Below are positions 26,306 to 35,490 of a DNA stretch of 64,000 bases, piece after piece (position 1 is the stretch's first letter; each line of letters starts with the position of its first letter). The notes under the pieces were generated by a model. That model did not search any database and was not told the DNA's origin. It saw only the letters and a program-made list of their open reading frames with translations. The position numbers and the translations under genes are program-made. Origin of the DNA: an uncultured Flavobacteriaceae bacterium. GTDB lineage: Bacteria > Bacteroidota > Bacteroidia > Flavobacteriales > Flavobacteriaceae. Where the stretch lies: NCBI GenBank assembly GCA_943788095.1, contig CALSOZ010000007.1, forward strand, positions 62,001-126,000, in the 5' to 3' direction.

Positions 26306-27484
26306 CTAATACTCAAAGGTTCCAAATTCACTTTTAATGGTCAAATTTTTGGATGTTGCAGCTTCAACGCGTCCGACAATTTGAGCGTCTACATTAAATG
26401 ATTGTGAAAGGGTAATAATCGCCTCGGCAATTTCGGGTTTTACATAAAGCTCCATTCGGTGACCACAATTAAATACTTGGTACATTTCTTTCCAATCGGT
26501 GTTGGATTGTTCTTGTATCAGTTTAAAAAGTGGAGGTACTGGAAACATTGCATCTTTTATAATATGTAAACTCTCCACAAAGTGAAGTATTTTGGTTTGT
26601 GCGCCGCCACTACAATGTACCATCCCATGAATAGATTTGGCATCGTATATCTCTAAAATTGATTTGATAATAGGCGCATAGGTTCTTGTAGGAGACAATA
26701 CTAATTTCCCGGCATCTATTGGCGAATCTTTTACCGCATCGGTTAGTTTCATTTTTCCAGAGTACACGAGTTCTTTTGGCACCGCTACATCGAAACTTTC
26801 GGGATATTTATCAGCTAAATAGTGATCAAAAACATCATGTCTAGCGGAGGTCAATCCATTACTTCCCATACCGCCATTGTAAGCATTCTCGTAGGTTGCT
26901 TGTCCAAAAGAGGCCAGCCCTACAATGACATCACCCGGTTGAATATTGGCATTATCAATCACTTTATTTCGAGGCATTCTAGCGGTCACGGTCGAATCGA
27001 CAATAATGGTTCGAACCAAATCGCCAACATCGGCTGTTTCGCCGCCAGTAGAATGAATGGTCACTCCAAACCCCTTGAGATCTTCTATGAGTTCTTCGGT
27101 TCCGTTTATAATTGCTGAAAGCACCTCGCCTGGTATGACATTTTTATTGCGTCCAATGGTTGAAGACAGCATGATGTGGTCGGTTGCACCGACACATAAT
27201 AAATCGTCGATATTCATGATGAGCGCATCTTGAGCAATCCCTTTCCAAACCGAAATATCGCCCGTTTCTTTCCAATACATATAGGCTAAGGAACTTTTGG
27301 TCCCCGCACCATCGGCATGCATAATTAGACAATAATCGGAGTCATTTGTTAAATGATCGGGCACAATTTTACAAAAAGCTTGTGGGAATAATCCTTTGTC
27401 AATATTTTTTATCGCTTTATGTACATCTTCTTTGGATGCGGAAACACCTCGTTGTGCATAGCGTTTGCTTATCTCGTTGCCCAT
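26306..27484 (-). CDS. purM: Phosphoribosylformylglycinamidine cyclo-ligase (AIR synthase)
   Basis: A 392-residue ATP-dependent enzyme of purine synthesis, somewhat longer than E. coli PurM, as is usual in Bacteroidetes. Marks: YAQRGVSASKEDV at the start, MHADGAGTKSSLAY, QDALIMNIDDLLCVGATD (about 81-98), and STGGETADVGDLVRTI. Several surrounding genes also serve nucleotide synthesis (pyrF). A TACTTTTG box on the minus strand at 27502-27509, 18 bp before the start, looks like the -7 element. Confidence 0.92.
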   Translation of the reverse strand: MGNEISKRYAQRGVSASKEDVHKAIKNIDKGLFPQAFCKIVPDHLTNDSDYCLIMHADGAGTKSSLAYMYWKETGDISVWKGIAQDALIMNIDDLLCVGATDHIMLSSTIGRNKNVIPGEVLSAIINGTEELIEDLKGFGVTIHSTGGETADVGDLVRTIIVDSTVTARMPRNKVIDNANIQPGDVIVGLASFGQATYENAYNGGMGSNGLTSARHDVFDHYLADKYPESFDVAVPKELVYSGKMKLTDAVKDSPIDAGKLVLSPTRTYAPIIKSILEIYDAKSIHGMVHCSGGAQTKILHFVESLHIIKDAMFPVPPLFKLIQEQSNTDWKEMYQVFNCGHRMELYVKPEIAEAIITLSQSFNVDAQIVGRVEAATSKNLTIKSEFGTFEY

Positions 27485-27761
27485 GAAAAAAATTTATAAT
27501 GCAAAAGTAAGAAAGTATTTAAGAAAAAAGAGGAAAGATAAAAGATAAAAGATCTAAAACGTGGAACTAAAAAAGAAACGACAGTAGAACCAAGTGCCTT
27601 TATAAAAGACCAAATAAGTTCCATTCAGGAAACTACGCACTGCACTGTTGTGAGGTTTCTATTCAGAGCCTTTAGAGATTTATAAATTAACTTTTATTTT
27701 ATATCATAAGTCTATTTTCATAATTCTCAATACTCTCTACTTAATTCTTGGTACTTTTTTC

Positions 27762-29948
27762 TTACTTCGTAAACAGCAATTCGCGATACTTAGCTAACGG
27801 CCAAAGTTCATCATCGATGAGTAATTCTAACTTATCACAATGGTATCGAATGTCGTCAAACAAGGGTTTTACTTTATTGCAATACACCGTTGCTTTTTTG
27901 GTTGTATTTGAGATCGTATTAGCTTTTTTGCGTTCGTTCGTCATGGTTGTGACGCCCGAATTGATTGCTTCAATGCGTTTGGATATATCTGCAATCAAAA
28001 CGAGTTGTTCGCTTGCATATGTTTTAAAGTCATCTCCATAAATAACTTTTAAACCTTTCACATTCTCAATTAAAATGTTTTGATATTTAACGGCGGTAGG
28101 TATGACATGGTTTCGAGCAATATCTCCTAAAGTTCGTCCTTCAATTTGAATAATATGGACATAGGCTTCAATTTCTACATCATAGCGTGCTTCGATTTCA
28201 ACCTTATTCATCACGTTTAAACTTTCATAAAGCGCAATGGTTTTAGGGTCTATTTTAACTTTAAGGGCTTCTGGGGTGTTTTTATTATTACTCAACCCTC
28301 TTTTGGTCGCTTCTTTTTCCCAATCATTTCCATAGCCATTCCCTTCAAAAAGGATATTTCGAGAAGTTTTGATGTATTCTCTCAATACATTAAAAATAGC
28401 TTCATCTTTTTTCAATCCCTTTACGTTGATCAGTTCGTCAGCTTCGGCTTTAAAATCAATTAATTGACGGGCAACAATGGAGTTTAAAACCGTCATTGGA
28501 TTGGCGCAATTGGCTGTGGAACCTACGGCACGGAATTCGAATTTGTTACCTGTAAAAGCAAAAGAGGATGTTCGGTTTCGATCGGTATTATCTAATAAAA
28601 TTTCTGGTATTTTACCAACAACATTCAGCTTCAAATCTGTTTTTTCTTCTGGCGATAATTTCCCTTTAGTGACGCCTTCTAACTCATGAAGAACTTTAGA
28701 TAATTGGTCGCCAATAAATACCGACATAATTGCTGGCGGGGCTTCATTAGCACCTAAACGATGGTCGTTTGTGGCCGAAGCAATAGAAGCTCGAAGTAAT
28801 TCTTCATTATCATGTACGGCTTTAATCGTATTTACAAAAAAGGTGAGGAATTGCAAATTACTCATGGGTGTTTTTCCAGGGGCTAATAAATTGATTCCTG
28901 TATCGGTACTGAGACTCCAATTGTTATGCTTTCCAGATCCATTAACGCCTGCAAACGGTTTTTCGTGAAACAGCACTTTAAAATGATGGCGATCGGCTAC
29001 TTTTTGCATTAGATCCATTAAAAGTGAATTATGGTCGACTGCCAGATTTGCTTCTTCATAAATTGGTGCTAGTTCAAATTGGTTGGGTGCCACTTCGTTA
29101 TGACGCGTTTTTACGGGAATTCCAAGCAACATAGATTCGGTTTCTAGGTCGCGCATAAAATTTAGAGCTCGTGTTGGAATGGTCCCAAAATAATGGTCAT
29201 CGAGTTGCTGATCTTTGGCAGAGCTATGCCCTAAAAGGGTTCGTCCCGTCATTTCGAGATCTGGTCGAGAAGCAACTAAGGCTTTATCGATTAAAAAATA
29301 TTCTTGTTCCCAGCCTAGGGACGCGGTTACTTTTTTTACGGTTTTATCAAAATAACGGGCCACTTCAGTTGCTGCATGATCGACTGCGTTTAGCGCTCTT
29401 AATAAGGGTGTTTTATAATCCAAAGCTTCGCCAGTATAGGCCACAAAAACAGTGGGAATACAAAGCGTAGTTCCATAAATAAAGGCAGGAGATGTTGGAT
29501 CCCAGGCGGTATAGCCTCGGGCTTCAAACGTGTTTCGAATGCCTCCGTTAGGAAACGAAGAAGCATCGGGTTCTTGTTGTACCAATTGATTGCCTTCAAA
29601 ACGCTCCAGTGCTTCCCCATTTCCTATTGTTTCAAAAAATGCATCATGTTTTTCTGCAGTGGCTCCTGTTAAAGGTTGAAACCAATGGGTGTAATGAGTG
29701 ACGCCTTTTGCCATAGCCCAATCTTTCATGGAAGAGGCGATTTGATCGGCGATTGAACGGCTAATTTTATCGCCTTTATTAATGGCTTTCATTAAGCTCT
29801 TAAAAGCTTCTTTGGTCAAAAACTGTTGCATGGTTTTGAATCCAAATACATTAGCTCCAAATATTTCGGAACGTTTCGCTTCTTTTGCGACACTGGTAGG
29901 AGTGCGATCTAAAGATTGTTTGAGGGCATGAAATCTAAGAGTAGACAT
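27762..29948 (-). CDS. glnN: Glutamine synthetase type III
   Basis: About 728 residues from the ATG at 29948 (MSTLRFHALKQS); an upstream TTG would add nine residues. This is the large GSIII class common in Bacteroidetes. Features: GWEQEYFLIDK (catalytic glutamates, about 220), FHEKPFAGVNGSGKHNNWSL (about 338-357, ammonium and glutamate site), TNDHRLGANEAPPAI and NRTSSFAFTGNKFEFRAVGS. It makes glutamine from glutamate, ammonia and ATP. A TATTTTTG box (minus strand, 29978-29985) lies 30 bp upstream. It is divergent from a second, type II synthetase with only 251 bp between starts. Confidence 0.94.
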   Translation of the reverse strand: MSTLRFHALKQSLDRTPTSVAKEAKRSEIFGANVFGFKTMQQFLTKEAFKSLMKAINKGDKISRSIADQIASSMKDWAMAKGVTHYTHWFQPLTGATAEKHDAFFETIGNGEALERFEGNQLVQQEPDASSFPNGGIRNTFEARGYTAWDPTSPAFIYGTTLCIPTVFVAYTGEALDYKTPLLRALNAVDHAATEVARYFDKTVKKVTASLGWEQEYFLIDKALVASRPDLEMTGRTLLGHSSAKDQQLDDHYFGTIPTRALNFMRDLETESMLLGIPVKTRHNEVAPNQFELAPIYEEANLAVDHNSLLMDLMQKVADRHHFKVLFHEKPFAGVNGSGKHNNWSLSTDTGINLLAPGKTPMSNLQFLTFFVNTIKAVHDNEELLRASIASATNDHRLGANEAPPAIMSVFIGDQLSKVLHELEGVTKGKLSPEEKTDLKLNVVGKIPEILLDNTDRNRTSSFAFTGNKFEFRAVGSTANCANPMTVLNSIVARQLIDFKAEADELINVKGLKKDEAIFNVLREYIKTSRNILFEGNGYGNDWEKEATKRGLSNNKNTPEALKVKIDPKTIALYESLNVMNKVEIEARYDVEIEAYVHIIQIEGRTLGDIARNHVIPTAVKYQNILIENVKGLKVIYGDDFKTYASEQLVLIADISKRIEAINSGVTTMTNERKKANTISNTTKKATVYCNKVKPLFDDIRYHCDKLELLIDDELWPLAKYRELLFTK

Positions 29949-30199
29949 AAGTATAGAGATTTTAGTTAAACTCAATACAAAAATAAAATAATCGTATTAA
30001 AAACAGCCGTTTGGCAGAATAATTATTAACAAATTTTAAATTTATTTGCTATTAAAATATGAAAAATTTAATGAAACCCCTGAAAAAATAGGGGATTCAA
30101 CAAAAAGAGTTATGTATTAATATTTTATACCCTAAAAAAACAGAGTAACTGTCTTTATTTTTATATTTGTTGACATTATAATTAATTTATTAAAAAATC

Positions 30200-31225
30200 A
30201 TGGCAAAAATTAAATTAGAATATATTTGGTTAGATGGATATTATCCAACTCAAAATATGAGAAGTAAAACCAAAGTTGAAGAACACGAAAACTTTCAAGG
30301 TACAATCGCTGAATTAGACAATTGGTCTTTTGACGGTTCATCAACCAGACAAGCTTCTGGTGGTGCTTCTGATTGTTTATTAAAACCCGTTGCAATCTAT
30401 CCAGATCCTGCAAGAATTAATGGGTTTTTAGTCATGACCGAAGTTTTGAATGCAGATGGGACGCCTCACGTTTCTAACGGTAGAGCGACTATTGAAGATG
30501 AAGATAATGATTTCTGGTTTGGTTTTGAGCAAGAATACTTTATCATGGATACTAAAACGCAATTGCCATTAGGATTCCCTATCGGTGGCTACCCTGCCCC
30601 ACAAGGAATGTACTATTGTTCTGTTGGTGGATTACATACACACGGAAGAAATTTAGTTGAAGAGCATGCTGATTTATGTATTGATGCTGGTTTAAATTTT
30701 GAAGGCATCAATCAAGAAGTTGCTTCTGGACAATGGGAATTCCAATTGTTTGCCAAAGGCGCTAAACAAGCAGGTGATGAAATTTGGATTGCTCGTTATT
30801 TATTAGATCGTTTGACTGAAAAGTACGGATATTATATCGATTACCATCCAAAGCCCCTTGGAAAAGACATGGACTGGAATGGTTCTGGAATGCATGCAAA
30901 CTTCTCTAACAACGTTTTAAGAACGTGTGGAGACAAAGAAGTATATGCAAAAATATGTGAAGCATTTAGACCAGTAGTTAAGGAACATATTGAAGTGTAC
31001 GGTGAATTTAATGACCAACGTTTAACTGGCTTACACGAAACCGCTGCCATTACCGATTTCTCTTGGGGAGTTTCGGATAGAGGCGCCTCAATTCGTATTC
31101 CAATTATTGCAGTAGAAAAAGGCTGGAAAGGCTGGTTGGAAGACCGAAGACCAGCTTCTAATGGTGATCCTTATAAAATTGCTGGACGAATCATTAAAAC
31201 GGTAAAGTCTGCTAATATCGGATAA
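30200..31225 (+). CDS. Glutamine synthetase type II (beta-grasp, eukaryote-like)
   Basis: A 341-residue glutamine synthetase of the short GSII class found in eukaryotes and some bacteria. Marks: LEYIWLDGYYPTQNMRSKTK, SFDGSSTRQASGGASDCLLKPVA (about 44-66), FGFEQEYFI (about 109-117), GINQEVASGQWEFQ (about 174-187), NGSGMHANFS and SDRGASIRIP. TATATTTG at 30162-30169 is a likely -7 box, though no good -33 box was found. A strong terminator follows at 31247-31278. Divergence from GSIII suggests that nitrogen status controls the pair through the shared intergenic region. Confidence 0.93.
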   Translation: MAKIKLEYIWLDGYYPTQNMRSKTKVEEHENFQGTIAELDNWSFDGSSTRQASGGASDCLLKPVAIYPDPARINGFLVMTEVLNADGTPHVSNGRATIEDEDNDFWFGFEQEYFIMDTKTQLPLGFPIGGYPAPQGMYYCSVGGLHTHGRNLVEEHADLCIDAGLNFEGINQEVASGQWEFQLFAKGAKQAGDEIWIARYLLDRLTEKYGYYIDYHPKPLGKDMDWNGSGMHANFSNNVLRTCGDKEVYAKICEAFRPVVKEHIEVYGEFNDQRLTGLHETAAITDFSWGVSDRGASIRIPIIAVEKGWKGWLEDRRPASNGDPYKIAGRIIKTVKSANIG

Positions 31226-31246
31226 ACTCTTTTTAGAGAATATATT

Positions 31247-31278
31247 AAAAACGCTTGCAGCTTTGCAGGCGTTTTTTT
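31247..31278 (+). terminator. Intrinsic terminator after type II glutamine synthetase
   Basis: AAAAACGC (31247-31254) pairs with GCGTTTTT (31269-31276), with a smaller inner GCA/TGC pairing, and ends in seven T residues. It is 22 bp after the stop codon. Confidence 0.85.
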
Positions 31279-31303
31279 GTACATTTATTTTTAAATCTGC
31301 TAA

Positions 31304-31693
31304 ATGACCACAATTGTTTCCATTGAATGGCTAAAGCACCACAGTATTCTTAAAAGTTTAAATCCAGATGGGTTTTTAATAAAAAGTGATATTAGCCCAA
31401 AAGAGCTTATAGACACCATTGACACCATTCTAAACGATCCGCCCTATTATAGTAAAACAGTTATAAAACACCTTCGAAAACAGGTTGTAGGTGGTTATTT
31501 TCTAGACACTATCGATCGTAAAATACTTTTTGAATTATCGATTGGGACGCGAATGAAAGATCTCCCAGATATTTTACCACTTTCTATTGCTGGGATAGAA
31601 AAAAGAAAACGGAATCTTAAACGTATTTTTAATGTCAACAGTACAGATGATAAGGAATTATTTAGTATCGCAAAGGAAAAAGGGTTTCTGTAA
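31304..31693 (+). CDS. Truncated response regulator, output half only
   Basis: A 129-residue frame equivalent to the second half of a flavobacterial two-component regulator. It starts at what looks like beta-4 of a receiver domain (IVSIEWLKHHS), continues with SLNPDGFLIKSDISPKELID, the usual alpha-4/beta-5/alpha-5 part, and ends with a LuxR-like helix-turn-helix (IDRKILFELSIGTRMKDLPDILPLSIAGIEKRKRNLKRIF). The first half of the receiver, including the phospho-acceptor aspartate, is missing and cannot be upstream, because the glnII terminator lies there. It may be a relic, or a DNA-binding protein freed from phospho-control. It sits 280 bp before the broken hybrid kinase. Confidence 0.65.
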   Translation: MTTIVSIEWLKHHSILKSLNPDGFLIKSDISPKELIDTIDTILNDPPYYSKTVIKHLRKQVVGGYFLDTIDRKILFELSIGTRMKDLPDILPLSIAGIEKRKRNLKRIFNVNSTDDKELFSIAKEKGFL

Positions 31694-31974
31694 GTTGAAA
31701 ACACACCCTGTAATCTCTCTAAGGGTTGTCAAAACTAAATATAAATAATAGATTCGGCGACAAGAATACCAAATGTTAGCTCATATAGCATCCGGTTGGT
31801 TTGAAGTTTCTACTGATTAAACATTCTTAAAAATATGAAAGCTAATTGTGTAAGTCCAAAAATAGATTAAAAAGCGACCACAAACTGTTTTGTTAAAGCT
31901 ATTAAACTTGTGTTATAATACAATTTTAATTATCTTGTTTAATTATTTATAAAAAATATTTAACAAAATAAAAT

Positions 31975-33588
31975 TTGAAACCACAAGACAGTATCGGTAA
32001 AAAACCGACCTACAAAGAACTAGAAGCGCAAATTAAAATAATAGAAAAGGATAAGTCTGAGAAATTGTATCGAAAGATTTTCACTACAATGCCACAACTA
32101 TTTAAGGTCGTTGAGTTAATATACGACAAAAATGGGAACGCAATTGATTATTATTATCGTGATGTCAATAAAGCCTTTGAACTTTTCGTTAAAAAAACAC
32201 GAAAACAACTTATTGATAATCGTTTAAATACCATATTTGACGAGATTGGCACCTACTGGTTAGATACATATGCTAGAATCGTAAAAACTGGAAAAAAGGT
32301 AAGTTTTGAAAATTTTTAAACAGAGGATGGCAGGTGTTTTGATATATTAGCTTTGAAAGTTGATACCAATGCGGTGGCCGTCATCTTTACGGACATAACG
32401 GAACGTAAGGTCGAAGAGTTATTAACGATTCGAGACAAAGAAGAAGCAGAGGAAAATGACAGAATCAAAAATGATTTTATAAGCAACCTATCTCATGAAA
32501 TTCGCACACCGATGAATGGAATTTTAGGGTTTGCAAAATTCTTAAGTGACCCTGAACTAACGGAAAGCAAAAGAAAACACTATGTAAGTATCATTGAAAA
32601 CAGTGGAAATCAATTAATGCGCACGATGGATGATCTTTTAGAGATTTCTAAACTAGCAACAAAACAAGTAAAAGCTGTTGAAAGTCAAGTCTTTTTAAAT
32701 AATTTACTTTTAGAATTATTTACCATTTTCGATGTAAGAGCCAAACAAAACGAAATTCCCTTATATTTACGAAAAGGACTTTCCGATGCTGAAAGTACAA
32801 TCCTTACCGATGAAAAAAAATTATACACCATTTTAAGCAATTTACTAGAAAATGCCCTAAAATTTACGACCAAAGGATTTGTAGAATTTGGTTATGAAAA
32901 AATAAACTCAAATTTGGAAATTTATGTGAAAGACACGGGCATTGGGATTAAAAAAGAAAGACACGCATCCGTTTTTAAACGATTTGCAAGAGAAGCGATA
33001 GAATTATCGGAAAATAATGATGGGTTAGGCTTAGGTTTATCAATCGCTAGAGAAAATACAAAATTATTGGGCGGAAAAACTAGCGTTAAATCTATAAAAG
33101 GGGAAGGCTCTACTTTTATTGTATCCATCCCGTACAAACCAATAGCATCAAGCTTAGATTTGAACCATTCCAATTCTAAAGATCCAAAAAAAGATAATGT
33201 CGATAAATGCACTATCTTAGTTGCGGAAGATGAAGAAATAAATTATTTATTTCTTGAAATCCTATTAAAAAAAGAAATCGATTTGAATTGCAATATCCTT
33301 CATGCAAAAAACGGAGAAGAAGCGATTAAAATTTGTAAAAAAAATTATAATATTGATTTAATTTTAATGGATCTAAAAATGCCCATTATGGATGGTTTTG
33401 AGGCAACCAAACAGATAAAAAAAATTCGTCCAAATATACCTATCGTAGCCCAAACTGCTTTTGTGTCGGCCGAAGATAAAGAGAAAGTCTTTTCACTAGG
33501 TTTTGATGATTTTATTTCAAAACCCATAAGTAAGGAAGCCTTAATTGCTGTCATAAGTAAACAACAAGTATTAAGAAAACTAATTTAA
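31975..33588 (+). pseudogene. Hybrid histidine kinase with premature stop
   Basis: Two open stretches (31975-32319 and 32353-33588) lie in one frame, separated only by TAA at 32317-32319. Read through, it encodes about 537 residues: a PAS domain (residues 30-140, KIFTTMPQLFKVVELIYDKNG through TEDGRCFDILALKV and IFTDITERK), a HisKA dimerisation domain with the phospho-accepting histidine in NLSHEIRTPMNG, an HATPase domain (NLLENALKFTT, VKDTGIGI, GLGLGLSIAREN) and a C-terminal receiver with phospho-acceptor aspartate in LILMDLKMP. The start is a TTG at 31975, just after an in-frame TAA. The PAS domain is cut through its middle, so the gene is either a recent nonsense mutant or carries a base error. 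No membrane segment: a cytosolic sensor. Confidence 0.8.
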
Positions 33589-33601
33589 TAGTGATTTCAA
33601 A

Positions 33602-34117
33602 ATGAGTATAACCACTAGCAGTTTAGGCGATATTTCAGAAATATTTAGACTGTATGCATTGGCGTCCGATTTTCAAAAAATAAAATTCCCCCAAAACCAA
33701 TGGCCCGAGTTTAATCGAAACCTCATTACAACTGAAATTACTGAAAATCGACAATTTAAATTATTGATAGACAACAAAGTAGCATGTGTTTGGGCTGTCA
33801 CGTATAGTGATCCGCAGATATGGGAAGACCGTGAAAATGAATTTTCTATTTACATCCATCGCATTGCTACGAACCCAGAATTTAGAGGAAATAACTTTGT
33901 ACAAACCATTGTAGATTGGTCCAAAAAAAAGGCAATTAAACTAAATAAAAAATTCATAAGAATGGATACTTGTGGGGAAAACAAGCGACTCATCCAGCAT
34001 TATGAAAGCTGTGGTTTTAAGTATTTAGGATTGAAAAAATTAAAAAACACCACTGAATTACCTTCACATTATCAAAACGCAGAGGTGTGCTTTTTTGAAA
34101 TCCAATTAGAAAATTAA
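33602..34117 (+). CDS. GNAT-family N-acetyltransferase
   Basis: A 171-residue protein with GNAT fold marks: IYIHRIATNPEFRGNNFVQTIVDWSKKKA (about 90-118) contains the acetyl-CoA loop in a degenerate form (RGNNF), and FIRMDTCGENKRLIQHYESCGFKYLG (about 120-145) is the typical beta-5/alpha-4 end. Substrate unknown. It starts 13 bp after the hybrid kinase, so it may have been its partner in transcription. Confidence 0.8.
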   Translation: MSITTSSLGDISEIFRLYALASDFQKIKFPQNQWPEFNRNLITTEITENRQFKLLIDNKVACVWAVTYSDPQIWEDRENEFSIYIHRIATNPEFRGNNFVQTIVDWSKKKAIKLNKKFIRMDTCGENKRLIQHYESCGFKYLGLKKLKNTTELPSHYQNAEVCFFEIQLEN

Positions 34118-34160
34118 TCCTAAATCGGAATGAAACAAACAGGGTGTTTTTTATTGATTT

Positions 34161-34835
34161 TTAAAAATTTACAAATGTAATCAGGTTGAACTGATCGCGA
34201 CTCGAGGTTTCAAAAATCTGATTCATGTAACCTGCTTCCATACGGATATTTTTAGTGAGCTGATATCCAACACCTGCATAGACACGGTTGCGATCAAACA
34301 CCGCACTTTCGGTGTTTAAAAACACTTCATTATAAGCAGATAGATATATTTTTGAGGATTCCGACTCTGTGTTTTGTAATGGTATTTTGGCGGCCAAAAA
34401 ATAACGTAAACGCATTTTATAATCGGCTTCAACAAAACGCTGCTCAAATCGATAGCGATGGGTCAAAGAAACAACTCCAACAGATTGTTTTGAGGTGAAT
34501 TGTTGAAAAATACGATGCTCATTTACCGAAGTTTTGTCTTGCGTATTGGCCACATAATTTTCAGACAAAATATACCCATATCCTAAAAGCAAATTATGAT
34601 TGTTTTCGGACAAATTATAGCCGACCCCAGTTCGAAGTAACAACTGTTCCAAATCGCCAACGGCATCATAATTCCGATACTGAACTTCGTTGTGAATATT
34701 CCATTGACTGTTTACTTTTTTGCTCCCAATATAAATAAGCCAGTTCCCAAAATCACTGTCTTGCGCAGCAACAACCGATGGCAGCATTAACATACATGCT
34801 AAAGCTGCCATAATGAAGTTTGATTTGTTATGCAT
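34161..34835 (-). CDS. DUF2490 outer-membrane-like protein
   Basis: A 224-residue protein with a signal peptide ending near VVAAQ (residue 25). The mature part is a series of amphipathic strands (WLIYIGSKKVNSQWNIHNEVQYRNY, LLLRTGVGYNL, VSLTHRYRFEQRFVE) and ends in a strand with terminal phenylalanine (FNLITFVNF), as expected of an outer-membrane beta-barrel. This fits DUF2490. Its start overlaps the end of the carbonic anhydrase gene by 8 bp, so it is the last gene of the SulP-carbonic anhydrase unit. A pore role is inferred. Confidence 0.8.
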   Translation of the reverse strand: MHNKSNFIMAALACMLMLPSVVAAQDSDFGNWLIYIGSKKVNSQWNIHNEVQYRNYDAVGDLEQLLLRTGVGYNLSENNHNLLLGYGYILSENYVANTQDKTSVNEHRIFQQFTSKQSVGVVSLTHRYRFEQRFVEADYKMRLRYFLAAKIPLQNTESESSKIYLSAYNEVFLNTESAVFDRNRVYAGVGYQLTKNIRMEAGYMNQIFETSSRDQFNLITFVNF

Positions 34836-35457
34836 AAAAGGTCACTTTTCCATTGGCAATGTCATACATCCCGCCGATGATTATGAGTTCGCCATTAGCT
34901 TCCAGCTCTTTGAGAATGGCACTCTTATTACGAATATCGTTCAAAGTCATCTCCACATTTTTAGCGGCAACAGTATTGACAAAATCAATGTTCGCCGAAG
35001 TTCTTAGACTTTCATCTGCAGGAAGTTCTACCGCCTCAACCGCTGGCTCAATTTTATTGATAAGGGCTGTTAAATTCCCCATTCGTGCATGGTCACAGGC
35101 GCCTTTAACCGCACCACAGGCCGTATGTCCCAAAACAACCAATACTTTGGTCCCTGCGAGTTTACAAGCAAATTCCATGCTTCCTAGTATATCTTCATTT
35201 ACAAAATTTCCTGCAATTCGAATGCTGAATAAATCGCCAATGCCTTGGTCAAAAACATGCTCGGCCGAAACACGCGAGTCTATACAATGTAAAACGGTTG
35301 CAAATGGATATTGACCTGTACTTGTAGCCGCTACTTGGGCATTTAAATCGCGTGCAACTTGAGTTGCATTTATAAAACGCTGATTCCCCTCTTTTAAAGC
35401 TTGTAAAGAGGTTTCTGGTGTCATTGCTGATTGGGTTTCTTTTGTGTGTGCATTCAT
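34828..35457 (-). CDS. Beta-class carbonic anhydrase
   Basis: A 209-residue enzyme that interconverts CO2 and bicarbonate. The zinc ligands are visible: cysteine in HCIDSRVSAEHVFDQG (about residue 58, with the Asp-Arg dyad), then histidine and cysteine in GHTACGAVKGACDHARMGN (about 111-114). It has no signal peptide. It lies 33 bp after a SulP transporter on the same strand, a pairing seen in bicarbonate uptake systems. Confidence 0.93.
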   Translation of the reverse strand: MNAHTKETQSAMTPETSLQALKEGNQRFINATQVARDLNAQVAATSTGQYPFATVLHCIDSRVSAEHVFDQGIGDLFSIRIAGNFVNEDILGSMEFACKLAGTKVLVVLGHTACGAVKGACDHARMGNLTALINKIEPAVEAVELPADESLRTSANIDFVNTVAAKNVEMTLNDIRNKSAILKELEANGELIIIGGMYDIANGKVTFYA

Positions 35458-35490
35458 AATTTTAAGTTTTAATTTTTTATATTATTTTTA

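Noticed and set aside
27520-27560. Short purine-rich repeat (AAAGATAAAAGATAAAAGATC) after purM start
   Set aside because: It is a low-complexity stretch of a few units with no sign of a functional repeat.
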